From: JAUNSR01 sp036655355 | GTDB taxonomy: Bacteria; Bacteroidota; Bacteroidia; Bacteroidales; JAUNSR01 | Direction: 5' to 3' | Length of the DNA: 64,000 nt | Assembly: GCA_036655355.1 (NCBI GenBank) | Contig: JAVVQG010000005.1 | Location: 197,492-261,491, forward strand | Shown here: one piece after another, positions 56,901-63,993 of the stretch | How positions within the stretch are numbered: position 1 is the stretch's first letter | How the letters are laid out: every line of letters begins with the position of its first letter | Translations under genes and position numbers: made by a program | The notes under the pieces: model-generated | What the model was told of the DNA's origin: nothing | The model's database searches: none | Seen by the model: the letters and a program-made list of their open reading frames with translations, nothing else

Positions 56901-57341
56901 CGTTACATTCGCTCCGATGATCGGATCGCCGAATTCATCAACCACCATTCCGGTGATCGTACGGGTTTGCTGATTCTTTTTTGTTTCCTGAGGATAGATG
57001 ATGATGTGGCGGTCTTTGATCTCATACGCCAGATCTTGTTTTGACAAAACATCTTGCAACACCCGGTCGATGGAGTTATCCTGTGAGTTGACAGACACTT
57101 GACGTGTCACATCCACCTCATTGGTGTTTACGATGACGGAGTAATCGGATTGTTTTTCAATCGCTTCGAATAACTCGTTAAGAGAAGCATTTTTCAAAGA
57201 GATCGTAAGCTTCATTGTTTCTGCAGAAGCGGCACTTACAGCACTCGTGCCAACCGTAGCCGCCAATACAAATAGAGAAGCGGGACGAAGCATCTCCCGG
57301 AGGAAACTTTTCGAGGAAGTTTCGTTGTTAGTTCGTTTCAT
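53913..57341 (-). CDS. SusC/RagA-type transporter with N-terminal STN signalling domain (locus 4)
   Basis: A 1142-aa SusC. After the signal peptide (to about residue 40) comes an STN domain (about 44-118, LKNASLNELFEAIEKQSDYS ... AYEIKDRHIIIYP), then a carboxypeptidase-regulatory-like domain (ITGMVVDEFGDPIIGANVTV), the TonB-box-like VVVVGFGTQKKVNLTGAVSA, plug, SusC signature AAIYGARASFGVVLITTKKG, and the barrel. The STN domain contacts the periplasmic part of a FecR anti-sigma factor when ligand binds, and the FecR and sigma genes lie directly upstream, in the same orientation. This is the complete trans-envelope switch for the locus. Confidence 0.96.
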   Translation of the reverse strand: MKRTNNETSSKSFLREMLRPASLFVLAATVGTSAVSAASAETMKLTISLKNASLNELFEAIEKQSDYSVIVNTNEVDVTRQVSVNSQDNSIDRVLQDVLSKQDLAYEIKDRHIIIYPQETKKNQQTRTITGMVVDEFGDPIIGANVTVKGSPTGNITNENGQFSLPVTDQSVLVISYIGYGDQEIKVGDKTSLHIVLKEDTQLLEDVVVVGFGTQKKVNLTGAVSAVKMDEVLGDRPVTSLGSVLQGSIPGFTASSSPVPGGGNSWNIRGLESINGGSPLILVDNVVFNSLSLLNPADIESVSVLKDASAAAIYGARASFGVVLITTKKGTNKEKLSVSYNNNFAFSKVTNLPELASPSDMIRTLKEGGYSSIWSGQNIDTYMGLLDEYVANPSLYEKGWTEVKGTKYFLRETGIMGEMFEPAFKQNHNISAQGGSETINYRLSFGYTDEDGVMVTNKDSYSRTNVSSYVNGKITSWLSTSLDIKYNSGKKRYPVLDGKSELGFWSTILPSYHPVGSLPYGTDGDEYPVMTPKNVIQLTNASKTVTDDTRILSRTVVNPIEGLDAVLEYSFQRSEADYEAYANSFKVHQGLAESIKPSTSTTPFSTSRETTKYTTINAFLSYNKTFVDKHNVSAIAGYNQEYNDYRYLFSQAFNMISNELPSLSGTDGVTPPETRDSYGEYALRSGFFRAGYNYKSTYFLEFNGRYDLSSKFPKNYRAGFFPSVSGGWTITNESFMQSITPVLSSFKLRGSYGTLGNQNINNYGFLATMGVVDAGWIFDGLVPKTVNAPGMVRANYTWEEVESINGGFDFGFVNNQLTGSFDIYRRNTTGMLGPGEELPSVGGATAPMQNAADMKTNGWELAVNWKDRIGALSYGVGFNVYDSKSVITKYKNETKLLSASYYEGQQIGEIWGYVTDGFYTADDFDETGALKEGVVRINGVTSHVGDIKFKNLRDDESSTNVINTGDDTATNPGDRKVIGNNRARYQYGINGFAEYKGFGLSFLLQGVGKRDAWIGGNLIFPMSGQYGTVYKDQVGKIWTEENSENAWYGRIYENAGSSQGANQRVSDKFLSDASYLRVKNITLSYSFPQRLIRPLQLSNLKCFVSGENLFTFDHLPSGVDPETLGWGYPFSRTISFGINLNL

Positions 57342-57423
57342 GGATCATGGATTAAATAATAAGGTAATTCGGATGAATTCGTCAGATGGACTCTTTCTTC
57401 GGATAAAATCCACCTACAGTCTA

Positions 57424-58365
57424 TTATCTATAAATTACTTTGATTTGGTTATTGTCTTTCTTGAAAACCCAGTTTTTACGATAACTCAACAGGGTCAATA
57501 TCTGCTCTAGAGATTCTCCGTTACGGAACGATACGAAGTAATGTTGTTCTCCAATCCCTTCATTCGTAATTTCGATATTCACATTGAAGCGATGCTCGAG
57601 GTCCTTAAAGATTCGTTTCAGACTTTCATTCCGATAAATCAATTCACCTTTCTGCCATTGTGGGAAAGCATTCATCTGAATGTTCTGCTTCTGAAGGGTT
57701 CCGTTTTTCTTATCCAGAATCAACTGTTGTCCTTTGGTTACAAGAAGGTGCTCACATTCCCCAATTTTTGACAAAGCCTCAACCTTCCCTTCTAATAAAG
57801 AAAGCATTGTTTCAGAATCATCTTCATATGCTTCCAGATTGAATTTCGTACCCAATACTCTGATATCTAAGCCGGATGTTTCCACCAAGAAGGGCCTTTC
57901 GGTATCTTTCGTTACTTCAAAAAATGCCTCTCCTTCAACTTTCACCCTGCGTTCGTGGTTTGCGAAAAAGGAGGGATAAACGATTTTTGAGTTATGATTC
58001 AGCACAACTTTCGTACTATCGGGCAAATACAACGTAGTAATACTTCCAGCCGGATTGAATAACTCCACCATTGAAGCACGGAGCACTTCCGTTTCTGTCT
58101 GTGCCATCTTATAACTACCAATTCCTACTGAGATCAGTAAAATAACAATTGCAGCCACCTGACCGAATATCCGAATCTTACGAAACGGTTTTAATCGGGG
58201 AGGTTCCTGCGCAATCCGTGCATTCAGATTGCGGAAAATTCGTTCCTTATGACGATTTGCTTCTGCGGAAGTCGCCGGTCCTTTAAATGCACTCATCGTT
58301 TGAAGCACTGCATAGAGCGCATCCTCTTCCGGTTTATCCGTATCTTTTATAAATCTTTTTATCAT
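57424..58365 (-). CDS. FecR-family anti-sigma factor
   Basis: Start taken at the ATG at 58365, five bases after the sigma stop; a TTG at 58374 is possible but would overlap that gene. The 313-aa protein has a cytoplasmic N-terminal part (about 1-80), one transmembrane segment (about 84-104, QVAAIVILLISVGIGSYKM), a periplasmic FecR domain (GSITTLYLPDSTKVVLNHNS through EGKVEAL) and a C-terminal DUF4974 region (LKRIFKDLEHRFNVNIEI). It should hold the ECF sigma factor inactive until the STN domain of the SusC signals. A typical middle member of the sigma-FecR-SusC cassette. Confidence 0.93.
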   Translation of the reverse strand: MIKRFIKDTDKPEEDALYAVLQTMSAFKGPATSAEANRHKERIFRNLNARIAQEPPRLKPFRKIRIFGQVAAIVILLISVGIGSYKMAQTETEVLRASMVELFNPAGSITTLYLPDSTKVVLNHNSKIVYPSFFANHERRVKVEGEAFFEVTKDTERPFLVETSGLDIRVLGTKFNLEAYEDDSETMLSLLEGKVEALSKIGECEHLLVTKGQQLILDKKNGTLQKQNIQMNAFPQWQKGELIYRNESLKRIFKDLEHRFNVNIEITNEGIGEQHYFVSFRNGESLEQILTLLSYRKNWVFKKDNNQIKVIYR

Positions 58366-58370
58366 GACAT

Positions 58371-58955
58371 TCAACCTATTTTCAGCTTATCATTTGACAC
58401 CAGTAATTGAGGATAATGTGTTCTTACCGTATCTGATATCTTTCGGATGGCAATATTCATTTGTTGCTCTATCGTTCCCGTCGTAATGGATAATATCTCA
58501 GCAATATCCTTGTGTTTCAATTTCTCTTCACGCACCATAAGGAAGATCAGCTTACATCTTTCAGGTAATTCCTCTACTGCCTGATTATACACCTCTATCA
58601 TCTCTTTTTCAATTAATAACCCTTCTACACATTCTTCATTAATTGTAAGTGAGACCGGCAGCTCATCCAGTGGAATATTTTGAATCCGCTTTAACAAGCG
58701 CAGATAATTGTATGATTCATTCCGAGCAATCGTATAGAGATAAGATCTGAAATTAGTAACATACCCTAATTTGTCGCGATTACACCAAACTTTAAAAAAG
58801 ACATCCGACACTACTTCCTGTGCATCAGACTCACTCAAAAAATAGCGTACAAAGCGATAGATATCTTCATAAAAGGAGTTATACAGAGATTCAAATGCTT
58901 TTTGATCTCCCCGCATAATCTTTTCTAGTAAATAATGAATTTGTGGTTCGGACAT
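58371..58955 (-). CDS. ECF RNA polymerase sigma factor
   Basis: A 194-aa sigma-70-family protein of the Bacteroidota ECF type. Region 2 is FESLYNSFYEDIYRFVRYFL through VSDVFFKVWCNRDKLG (about 18-65), and region 4 is LPERCKLIFLMVREEKLKHKDIAEILSI with the helix-turn-helix TTGTIEQQMNIAIRKI (about 125-180). It is released by FecR on ligand binding and should transcribe its own locus (SusC, SusD, sulfatases). It is the first gene of the operon. Its target promoter cannot be read with confidence. Confidence 0.94.
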   Translation of the reverse strand: MSEPQIHYLLEKIMRGDQKAFESLYNSFYEDIYRFVRYFLSESDAQEVVSDVFFKVWCNRDKLGYVTNFRSYLYTIARNESYNYLRLLKRIQNIPLDELPVSLTINEECVEGLLIEKEMIEVYNQAVEELPERCKLIFLMVREEKLKHKDIAEILSITTGTIEQQMNIAIRKISDTVRTHYPQLLVSNDKLKIG

Positions 58956-59252
58956 GAATTAAGGCTTCTTTAAAAAGGAGAGTGAAATTTCAGGAGATGC
59001 CTATAAAGCAAATCCTATTTTTAACTTTTATTAAATCTTGGTTTTTAAGTTCGTCTCTATTGACTCTTCGTACTATTTTATCTTTTCCTACAGCAGATCA
59101 TTGCAAAAAGGGGAGAACACACATGTTTTCGATAAATTTGGCTTAGGTTTAGATTGCAAAGAAAGCGCCTTTCATTTTATATATAAAAACTTCTTTATTA
59201 ATTCTTCAAATATGACTTCTCCTTTCACACTACCTTTCGGCGCATTGCTATA

Positions 59253-59294
59253 AAAAGCGGAACCGATCCGATGAAAAGCCGAACCGATCCGATA
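59253..59294. repeat. Two 21-bp tandem units
   Basis: Units at 59253-59273 and 59274-59294 differ at two positions and share the core GAACCGATCCGAT. In the first unit CGGA/TCCG forms a short inverted repeat. Confidence 0.8.
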
Positions 59295-59336
59295 AAATCC
59301 CTTTGAGAAACACGATTCCCCAAAAAGCACCGCTTT

Positions 59337-59402
59337 GGTTCGGTCGAAGCAAGGCCGTGGTTCGGTCGAAGCAAGGCGGTGCTTCAACCGAAGCAAGGGC
59401 TT
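59337..59402. repeat. Three 22-bp palindromic tandem units
   Basis: Units start at 59337, 59359 and 59381. Units 1 and 2 are near-identical (core GGTTCGGTCGAAGCAAGGC, inverted repeat TTCG/CGAA). Unit 3 keeps the period but has changed its arms to GCTTC/GAAGC, and a partial fourth unit follows. Period and TTC...GAA symmetry match the array at 15233 although the sequence differs. Confidence 0.85.
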
Positions 59403-59427
59403 GCTTCGAACCTTATAATTGATCCGA

Positions 59428-59489
59428 ATTAAATTATTGTCCATCCCGATTAAATTATTGTCCATCCCGATTAAATTATTGTCCATCCG
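59428..59489. repeat. Three 21-bp tandem units
   Basis: ATTAAATTATTGTCCATCC occurs three times at exact 21-bp steps (59428, 59449, 59470). Because 21 is a multiple of three, the minus strand encodes a repeated seven-residue MDNNLIG string. I take that as a by-product, not a gene. Confidence 0.9.
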
Positions 59490-59493
59490 CAGA

Positions 59494-59535
59494 AAAAGGG
59501 TGCTTCTCCCTTTATTATTTGCTTTTATTTTAAAA
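59494..59535 (+). repeat. 42-bp repeat, copy 1: half of a terminator lacking its left arm
   Basis: 41 of 42 bases match 61612-61653. In the second copy these bases contain the right arm and T-rich tail of a strong terminator. Here the matching left arm is missing, leaving only AAAGGG/CCCTTT with a 7-base loop. It sits 82 bp before the first fimbrillin-like gene. Confidence 0.75.
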
Positions 59536-59616
59536 CCGACACTTAATTAAGCATAAAACAAAAAACTTACCTGATTACGAGGCTGTTTTAAGCGCATAAT
59601 CAAGAAATACCTGAGC

Positions 59617-60504
59617 ATGCGTAAGAATGACCTATTTTGGATATTTTTTATCGTTCCGTTACTCTTTGTTACAGGATGTGCGAATGAATCGACTTTTGTC
59701 GAATCGCCGCTACCGGAAGAGGAAGAATCAGAAACTTCCCCTAAAAAGACCACGGTATCTTTCTCTATTCCTCCCAATTTGCAGGAAAATGGAATTTTCG
59801 CATCAGAAATCAATACGGGTAGTCAGTTGAAGGTATTCGCCTATATTGACAATCAGCTGATAAAAGAGGTATCCTATTTAATTTACAGTGCGAATAGCCT
59901 CAAACCGCTTTCCGAACCAATGAAGCTAATTACCGGGACTTACGACTTCTATGTATTTACTTCAAATGATCCGTTCTATGAAAACCCCGGTTTTACAAAC
60001 GGAGTCTCTTCAACCCTATCCAATGATGTGGATTACCTGTGGGGGAAACTGGAAAATATTGAGGTAAGAGAGGAGCCATTATCCCTGCCGATTACGTTAA
60101 CTCACCGTTGCGCCAAAATCAACTTGGAACTAGAAGAAGCGTTTCTCACCTTCGTACATGAAATAGATTCTGCTTTCATCTCCGCTCCTGCCGGATCTCA
60201 ATCCATGAATATCCAAACGGGCATAATTACCCCCGCAACTATGATCTCAAACAAATTGATCACACTCAATATAGACGATATGGAGTGTGAGATTATTCTT
60301 CTTCCCATTCAAAGTCAGGATTCACTTGAAGCTGTCTTTAAATTGTGGACGAACCTACATCTTGAAAGTAAGACATTTTCAGTTAAGATACCCCTTCCTG
60401 ACAACCAACTGGAAGCAGGTTATTTATATGAATATGAATTGATTGTGAAAGAAAACATCTTTGGCCTGAAAACCGATTCCGTTGTTCACAAGACCCCGCT
60501 TTAA
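59617..60504 (+). CDS. Fimbrillin-like (FimA/Mfa clan) lipoprotein 1
   Basis: A 295-aa lipoprotein (signal ending FVTGC, cysteine at about residue 21) followed by an acidic linker (EEEESE) and a two-domain beta-rich body. Segments shared with the next gene include GVSSTLSNDVDYLWGKLENIEV, ITLTHRCAKINLEL and an ILLPIQSQDSLEAVFKLWT block, the pattern of the Bacteroidota fimbrillin clan. Such proteins are surface-exposed fimbrial or anchor subunits. No major-fimbria assembly set is nearby, so this may be a stand-alone accessory subunit. The family call is by pattern and moderately sure. Confidence 0.7.
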   Translation: MRKNDLFWIFFIVPLLFVTGCANESTFVESPLPEEEESETSPKKTTVSFSIPPNLQENGIFASEINTGSQLKVFAYIDNQLIKEVSYLIYSANSLKPLSEPMKLITGTYDFYVFTSNDPFYENPGFTNGVSSTLSNDVDYLWGKLENIEVREEPLSLPITLTHRCAKINLELEEAFLTFVHEIDSAFISAPAGSQSMNIQTGIITPATMISNKLITLNIDDMECEIILLPIQSQDSLEAVFKLWTNLHLESKTFSVKIPLPDNQLEAGYLYEYELIVKENIFGLKTDSVVHKTPL

Positions 60505-60527
60505 CCTCTATATTCCAAGCTATCACC

Positions 60528-60555
60528 TATCGATTTCATGAAATAGGAATCGATA
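60528..60555 (+). other. Hairpin between the two fimbrillin-like genes
   Basis: TATCGATT and AATCGATA are perfect complements 12 bases apart, in the 88-bp gap between the paralogs. There is no strong T-run, so termination is uncertain. Confidence 0.4.
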
Positions 60556-60592
60556 AATATGTATATATGTTTTCTTTAATACCTAATTAAAA

Positions 60593-61555
60593 ATGAAAAA
60601 ACTAATTTATTTGTGTTGCCTGTTATTCCCATTAATCTGGAATAGCTGTTCGAAAGATGACATTACGATTATCGTAAATCCGGGAGAAGAAAATAGCGGA
60701 AAAGATGAGGGAGGAACAAACACAACCCCTGAAATTCCGGCTGCCTTACAAAAAGTATCTTTTTTTGCTTCCGTTGAGAGTATGACCCAAACACGTTCGC
60801 TTTCCGCCTTTCCTCAAGGAAGATTTGCAACGGTATATGGATTTAAGGCGGGAGGAGATTTAGCAGGAAAACCCTACAGCGATGTAAACTATATATCTCA
60901 GACTCAGGGGACACTTTCTCCTATCGATTCAAACATGTATCTTCCGAAAGGGATCTATAATTTCTATTCGGTTGCAACAAACATGACAAAAGATGTTACG
61001 CCTAGTTTCTCAGGCGGCATATCCGCTCCGCTACAAAACGGAGTTGATTATTTATGGTGGAAATCGGGAAATTACTCGATCGAGTCCTCTTCGGAAAATA
61101 TACAAATCATGTATTCACATATGTCGACTCAAGTGGTCATAAGACTCAAGGGTGGAACTGATATTACAATTAACAGCATCGACAGTGCTAAAATCATTCC
61201 CTCAATGCCGGGAGCCACAATGAAATTAAGTACCGGAGAAATTGACTATGCTACAACTTACAGCAGTTCCCTGATGAATATGGGTATCAATCAGAATGTG
61301 TGTCAATATACCCTATTGCCTGTAAAAACGAATGCTCCACTTAACGTCCGTTTCGCAATAAAGATCAACGGCGAAAGTGTAGCAAGATCTTATGCCGTTA
61401 ATATAATGCTACCGCAAGGTATGCTTTCAGGAGGAAAATCTTATCTCTTTGAAGCCATTGTTCAGGGACAGGAAATTGTATTTCCAAGCGTAACGATAAT
61501 TAATTGGGTCACCGTCGATGAAACCGGTACCCCATTATATCCAAGCCAAATTTAA
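60593..61555 (+). CDS. Fimbrillin-like (FimA/Mfa clan) lipoprotein 2
   Basis: A 320-aa paralog of the preceding gene, with a lipoprotein signal (MKKLIYLCCLLFPLIWNSC) and a Gly/Glu/Thr-rich linker. Shared features are the LPKGIYNFYSVATN turn, GISAPLQNGVDYLWWKSGNYSIE, the MYSHMSTQVVIRL strand and the YTLLPVKTNAPLNVRFAIKING block. The sequence ends in a WVTVDETGTPLYPSQI tail. Likely a surface fimbrial-type subunit. A strong terminator lies 38 bases after the stop, so the two fimbrillin-like genes form their own unit. Confidence 0.72.
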   Translation: MKKLIYLCCLLFPLIWNSCSKDDITIIVNPGEENSGKDEGGTNTTPEIPAALQKVSFFASVESMTQTRSLSAFPQGRFATVYGFKAGGDLAGKPYSDVNYISQTQGTLSPIDSNMYLPKGIYNFYSVATNMTKDVTPSFSGGISAPLQNGVDYLWWKSGNYSIESSSENIQIMYSHMSTQVVIRLKGGTDITINSIDSAKIIPSMPGATMKLSTGEIDYATTYSSSLMNMGINQNVCQYTLLPVKTNAPLNVRFAIKINGESVARSYAVNIMLPQGMLSGGKSYLFEAIVQGQEIVFPSVTIINWVTVDETGTPLYPSQI

Positions 61556-61592
61556 AAGAAGGATCGATTTTAGAATATTGGTCATTTAAACC

Positions 61593-61631
61593 AAAGGGAG
61601 AAGCAATCTGCAAAAGGGTGCTTCTCCCTTT
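61593..61631 (+). terminator. Terminator after the fimbrillin-like pair
   Basis: AAAGGGAGAAGCA (61593-61605) pairs perfectly with TGCTTCTCCCTTT (61619-61631) over 13 bp, followed by ATTATTTCC. The right arm and tail belong to the 42-bp sequence also found at 59494-59535. Confidence 0.88.
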
Positions 61632-61653
61632 ATTATTTCCTTTTATTTTAAAA
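61612..61653 (+). repeat. 42-bp repeat, copy 2 (intact terminator arm and tail)
   Basis: One mismatch to 59494-59535. It lies 66 bp before the DUF3316 gene, as copy 1 lies 81 bp before the first fimbrillin-like gene. Confidence 0.75.
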
Positions 61654-61691
61654 GATAGAAACTGGAACACATCGCCTTCTGATTTCTTTGC

Positions 61692-61699
61692 TATCTTTG
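61692..61699 (+). promoter_or_regulatory. Candidate -7 box of the DUF3316-S41 operon
   Basis: TATCTTTG fits TAnnTTTG and lies 20 bases before the DUF3316 start codon, the same box as in the tRNA-Leu promoter. No clear -33 box is visible. Confidence 0.45.
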
Positions 61700-61719
61700 G
61701 TTAAAATAAAAGTAAATAG

Positions 61720-62562
61720 ATGAAACTGAAGCTACTTATCCCCCTTATGTTCTTAATTATTTCCCCAAGCCTCAAGGCGCAGGAAGAGGGATCGGTACGG
61801 AGCATTGTTTCCTCCACAATGATCGGAATGGGAACGTCGGACGTGCTGGATACCTATCTTACGCCGCTTGATTATAAAGGAATCGATATTACGCTGCTCA
61901 ATGAGCGTCTGCGACTGACGCGGAATGAAAAACGCCTCAACCAACAGTTCTTATGGGGCAGTTATACATCGAATGACAATGAAGCGGAAAACGGCATGGT
62001 GGTATCGGGATTCATCGGATATTCATGGGGTACGCTTTGGCGATTCAATCCGATTGAACATCTGACCTTGGCCGTCGGACCTGTAGGAAGCATTGAAACA
62101 GGGTTCATCTACAACCTGCGAAACGGAAATAATCCGGCATCGGCCAAACTTTCTGTAGAAGCAGGTGCATCGGTTCTGGCACTTTATCAATTGAAAATCA
62201 AGAAATTTCCGTTAACCCTTCGTTTACAAAGTTCTTTGCCGACGATGAGTGTCTTTTTCTCTCCCCATTACGAGCAGTCTTATTATGAGATATTCCAATT
62301 GGGGAATACCGAGGGCATTGTGCATTTCGGGTCCTTTCACAATCAATTCAATCTGGATAATTATTTTACGGTGGATATCCCCGTTTCATCGATGAATCTA
62401 CGGGTGGGGTTCCGAAATATAATTCGCAATACCCACGTGAATGAAATCAAAAACCGACGCGTCTCGAATACTTTTATGATTGGATTTTCAAAAGAGTTCA
62501 TCCCCTTCAATCGAAAGAAAGGGCATAAATCGTCCCAACAAATCCACTCTCCTTTATTTTAA
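61720..62562 (+). CDS. DUF3316 family exported protein
   Basis: A 280-aa protein with a signal peptide (cleavage near SLKAQEE, residue 20). The body is rich in alternating hydrophobic strands (GMVVSGFIGYSWGTLWRF, HLTLAVGPVGSIETGFIYNL, NLRVGFRNIIRNTHVNEI), typical of the DUF3316 family and suggestive of an outer-membrane beta-barrel. The family occurs in Bacteroidota and its function is unknown. It ends 17 bp before the S41 peptidase gene, so they are co-transcribed. Confidence 0.75.
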   Translation: MKLKLLIPLMFLIISPSLKAQEEGSVRSIVSSTMIGMGTSDVLDTYLTPLDYKGIDITLLNERLRLTRNEKRLNQQFLWGSYTSNDNEAENGMVVSGFIGYSWGTLWRFNPIEHLTLAVGPVGSIETGFIYNLRNGNNPASAKLSVEAGASVLALYQLKIKKFPLTLRLQSSLPTMSVFFSPHYEQSYYEIFQLGNTEGIVHFGSFHNQFNLDNYFTVDIPVSSMNLRVGFRNIIRNTHVNEIKNRRVSNTFMIGFSKEFIPFNRKKGHKSSQQIHSPLF

Positions 62563-62579
62563 GCCTTACCTGACGAATT

Positions 62580-63596
62580 ATGAAACAAATTATACGCTTT
62601 ATGTTGCTGCTGACCTTGATGACAGGATGTGTCAAGGAGGAACAGTTTAACAATGACCCGCAAGGTAACTTTGATGCCTGTTGGAAGATTATGAATGAGA
62701 AATACTGTTTCTTTCAATACAAGGATATTGATTGGGATGAGGTATATGAACGATATAATAAAGAGATCTCTCCCACCATTCATAACGATTCGTTGTTTCG
62801 TGTATTGGGAAAGATGCTGGCGGAATTAAAAGACGGACACGTAAACCTCTACTCTCCTTTCGATGTAGCGCGCTATTGGGATTGGTTTCAGGATTACCCG
62901 TCCAACTTCGATGCAAACATCCAGGATAAATATCTTGGTAAGAATTACCGCATAGCAGGTGGCATGAAATATGTAATGTTTCCCGATTCGGTTGGATACA
63001 TCTATTACGGAAGTTTCAACAGTGGAGTGGGCGAACTCAACCTGGATCACATCCTCGCTTATTTTCACAAATGTCCCGGCATCATCATTGATGTTCGTAA
63101 TAATGGCGGAGGGGCTTTGACCAATGTGAATACCATAGCGGCGCGTTTTACGGATGAAAAGGTTACTTCGGGGTATATTCAACACAAGACAGGAAAAGGA
63201 CATGATGATTTTTCTGCACTTTATCCGATTTATCTTGAACCTTCTCCGCGCATACATTATCGGGGAAAAGTAGCGATTCTAACAAACAGACACACCTTCA
63301 GTGCCGCAAATAATTTCATTAGCGTGATGCGGATGCTACCCAACGTGACAACTTTTGGCGATCGCACGGGAGGCGGTAGCGGATTGCCGTTTTCTTCCGA
63401 ACTCCCCAATGGATGGTCGTTGCGCTTTTCTGCTTCTCCTATTTACAATTCAGAAAAGGAACATACCGAATTCGGAATTGACCCCGATTATAACGTATCG
63501 ATGTTTCCGGGATATTGCACCAATGAAATCGACAATATCATCGAAACAGCAAAAAAATTTATTTTAGAAGGGCTTGATAATAAATTAGTTAATTAA
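62580..63596 (+). CDS. S41-family (tail-specific-protease-like) peptidase, lipoprotein
   Basis: A 338-aa lipoprotein (signal MKQIIRFMLLLTLMTGC). The peptidase fold is visible in LAELKDGHVNLYSPF, GIIIDVRNNGGGALTNVNTIAARF and the catalytic serine S241 in NRHTFSAANNFISVM; FGDRTGGGSGLP follows. There is no PDZ domain of normal size between the N-terminal part and the catalytic core, the compact form common among Bacteroidota S41 lipoproteins. It would cleave exported or host peptides in the envelope. Its DUF3316 partner upstream may be a substrate or co-factor, which is unproven. Confidence 0.9.
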   Translation: MKQIIRFMLLLTLMTGCVKEEQFNNDPQGNFDACWKIMNEKYCFFQYKDIDWDEVYERYNKEISPTIHNDSLFRVLGKMLAELKDGHVNLYSPFDVARYWDWFQDYPSNFDANIQDKYLGKNYRIAGGMKYVMFPDSVGYIYYGSFNSGVGELNLDHILAYFHKCPGIIIDVRNNGGGALTNVNTIAARFTDEKVTSGYIQHKTGKGHDDFSALYPIYLEPSPRIHYRGKVAILTNRHTFSAANNFISVMRMLPNVTTFGDRTGGGSGLPFSSELPNGWSLRFSASPIYNSEKEHTEFGIDPDYNVSMFPGYCTNEIDNIIETAKKFILEGLDNKLVN

Positions 63597-63634
63597 AAAG
63601 TGTAAGAAAAGTGCGATTTTTTTTACGACAGCTA

Positions 63635-63665
63635 TTGCGTAATCCAGAAACTCGCCTTATCTTTG
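63635..63665 (+). promoter_or_regulatory. Promoter of the tRNA-Leu genes
   Basis: TTG (63635-63637) and TATCTTTG (63658-63665) are 20 bases apart, 15 bases before the first tRNA. A strong consensus match. Confidence 0.75.
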
Positions 63666-63680
63666 CAATGCAAAAACAAA

Positions 63681-63762
63681 GCGGATGTGGTGTAATTGGT
63701 AGCCACGCCAGACTTAGGATCTGGTGCCGCGAGGCGTGGGGGTTCGAGTCCCTTCATCCGCA
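63681..63762 (+). tRNA. tRNA-Leu (anticodon UAG), copy 1
   Basis: 82 nt with a 7-bp acceptor stem (GCGGATG/CATCCGC), anticodon stem CCAGA/TCTGG enclosing CTTAGGA (anticodon TAG, reads CUA-type Leu codons), a long class-II variable arm and a T-loop GTTCGAGTC. The 3' CCA is not encoded. Confidence 0.97.
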
Positions 63763-63781
63763 CTACTTTGTTTTTCATCCC

Positions 63782-63863
63782 GCGGATGTGGTGTAATTGG
63801 TAGCCACGCCAGACTTAGGATCTGGTGCCGTGAGGCGTGGGGGTTCGAGTCCCTTCATCCGCA
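63782..63863 (+). tRNA. tRNA-Leu (anticodon UAG), copy 2
   Basis: Identical to copy 1 except for one C-to-T change in the variable arm. It is followed by CCA in the genome (63864-63866), unlike copy 1. The two are 19 bp apart and share one promoter. Confidence 0.97.
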
Positions 63864-63877
63864 CCACCTATGGTGCT

Positions 63878-63911
63878 AAAAAAAGGAGTTCAGAAATGAA
63901 CTCCTTTTTTT
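63878..63911 (+). terminator. Terminator of the tRNA pair
   Basis: AAAAAAAGGAGTTCA and TGAACTCCTTTTTTT form a 15-bp stem with a 4-base loop, ending in a T-run, shortly after the second tRNA. Confidence 0.92.
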
Positions 63912-63962
63912 GTTTTAACAAAATACGATCTAGGCGAAGTAAAAGTGGCTCACCTGTAAAAG

Positions 63963-63993
63963 TTGGGGGATCGTTCCAAAATAGTTAAATTTG
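63963..63993 (+). promoter_or_regulatory. Promoter at the window's right edge
   Basis: TTG (63963-63965) and TAAATTTG (63986-63993), 20 bases apart, point to a gene starting beyond base 64000. Confidence 0.6.

Larger units (their letters stand above)
58956..59616. other. Intergenic region between the ECF sigma gene and the fimbrillin-like genes
   Basis: 661 bp between divergent genes without a credible ORF. The right half is filled with three successive short tandem arrays (21, 22 and 21 bp periods) and a 42-bp sequence repeated at 61612-61653. The left part (58956-59250) is AT-rich, with one isolated TAAATTTG at 59133 that has no -33 partner. Nothing else recognisable. Confidence 0.75.

Noticed and set aside
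59172..59486. Minus-strand 104-aa frame with a repeated MDNNLIG string as a possible small gene
   Set aside because: The string is just the 21-bp tandem repeat read in frame, and the rest crosses the 22-bp array, whose period breaks any frame. No signal, promoter or ribosome site supports it.
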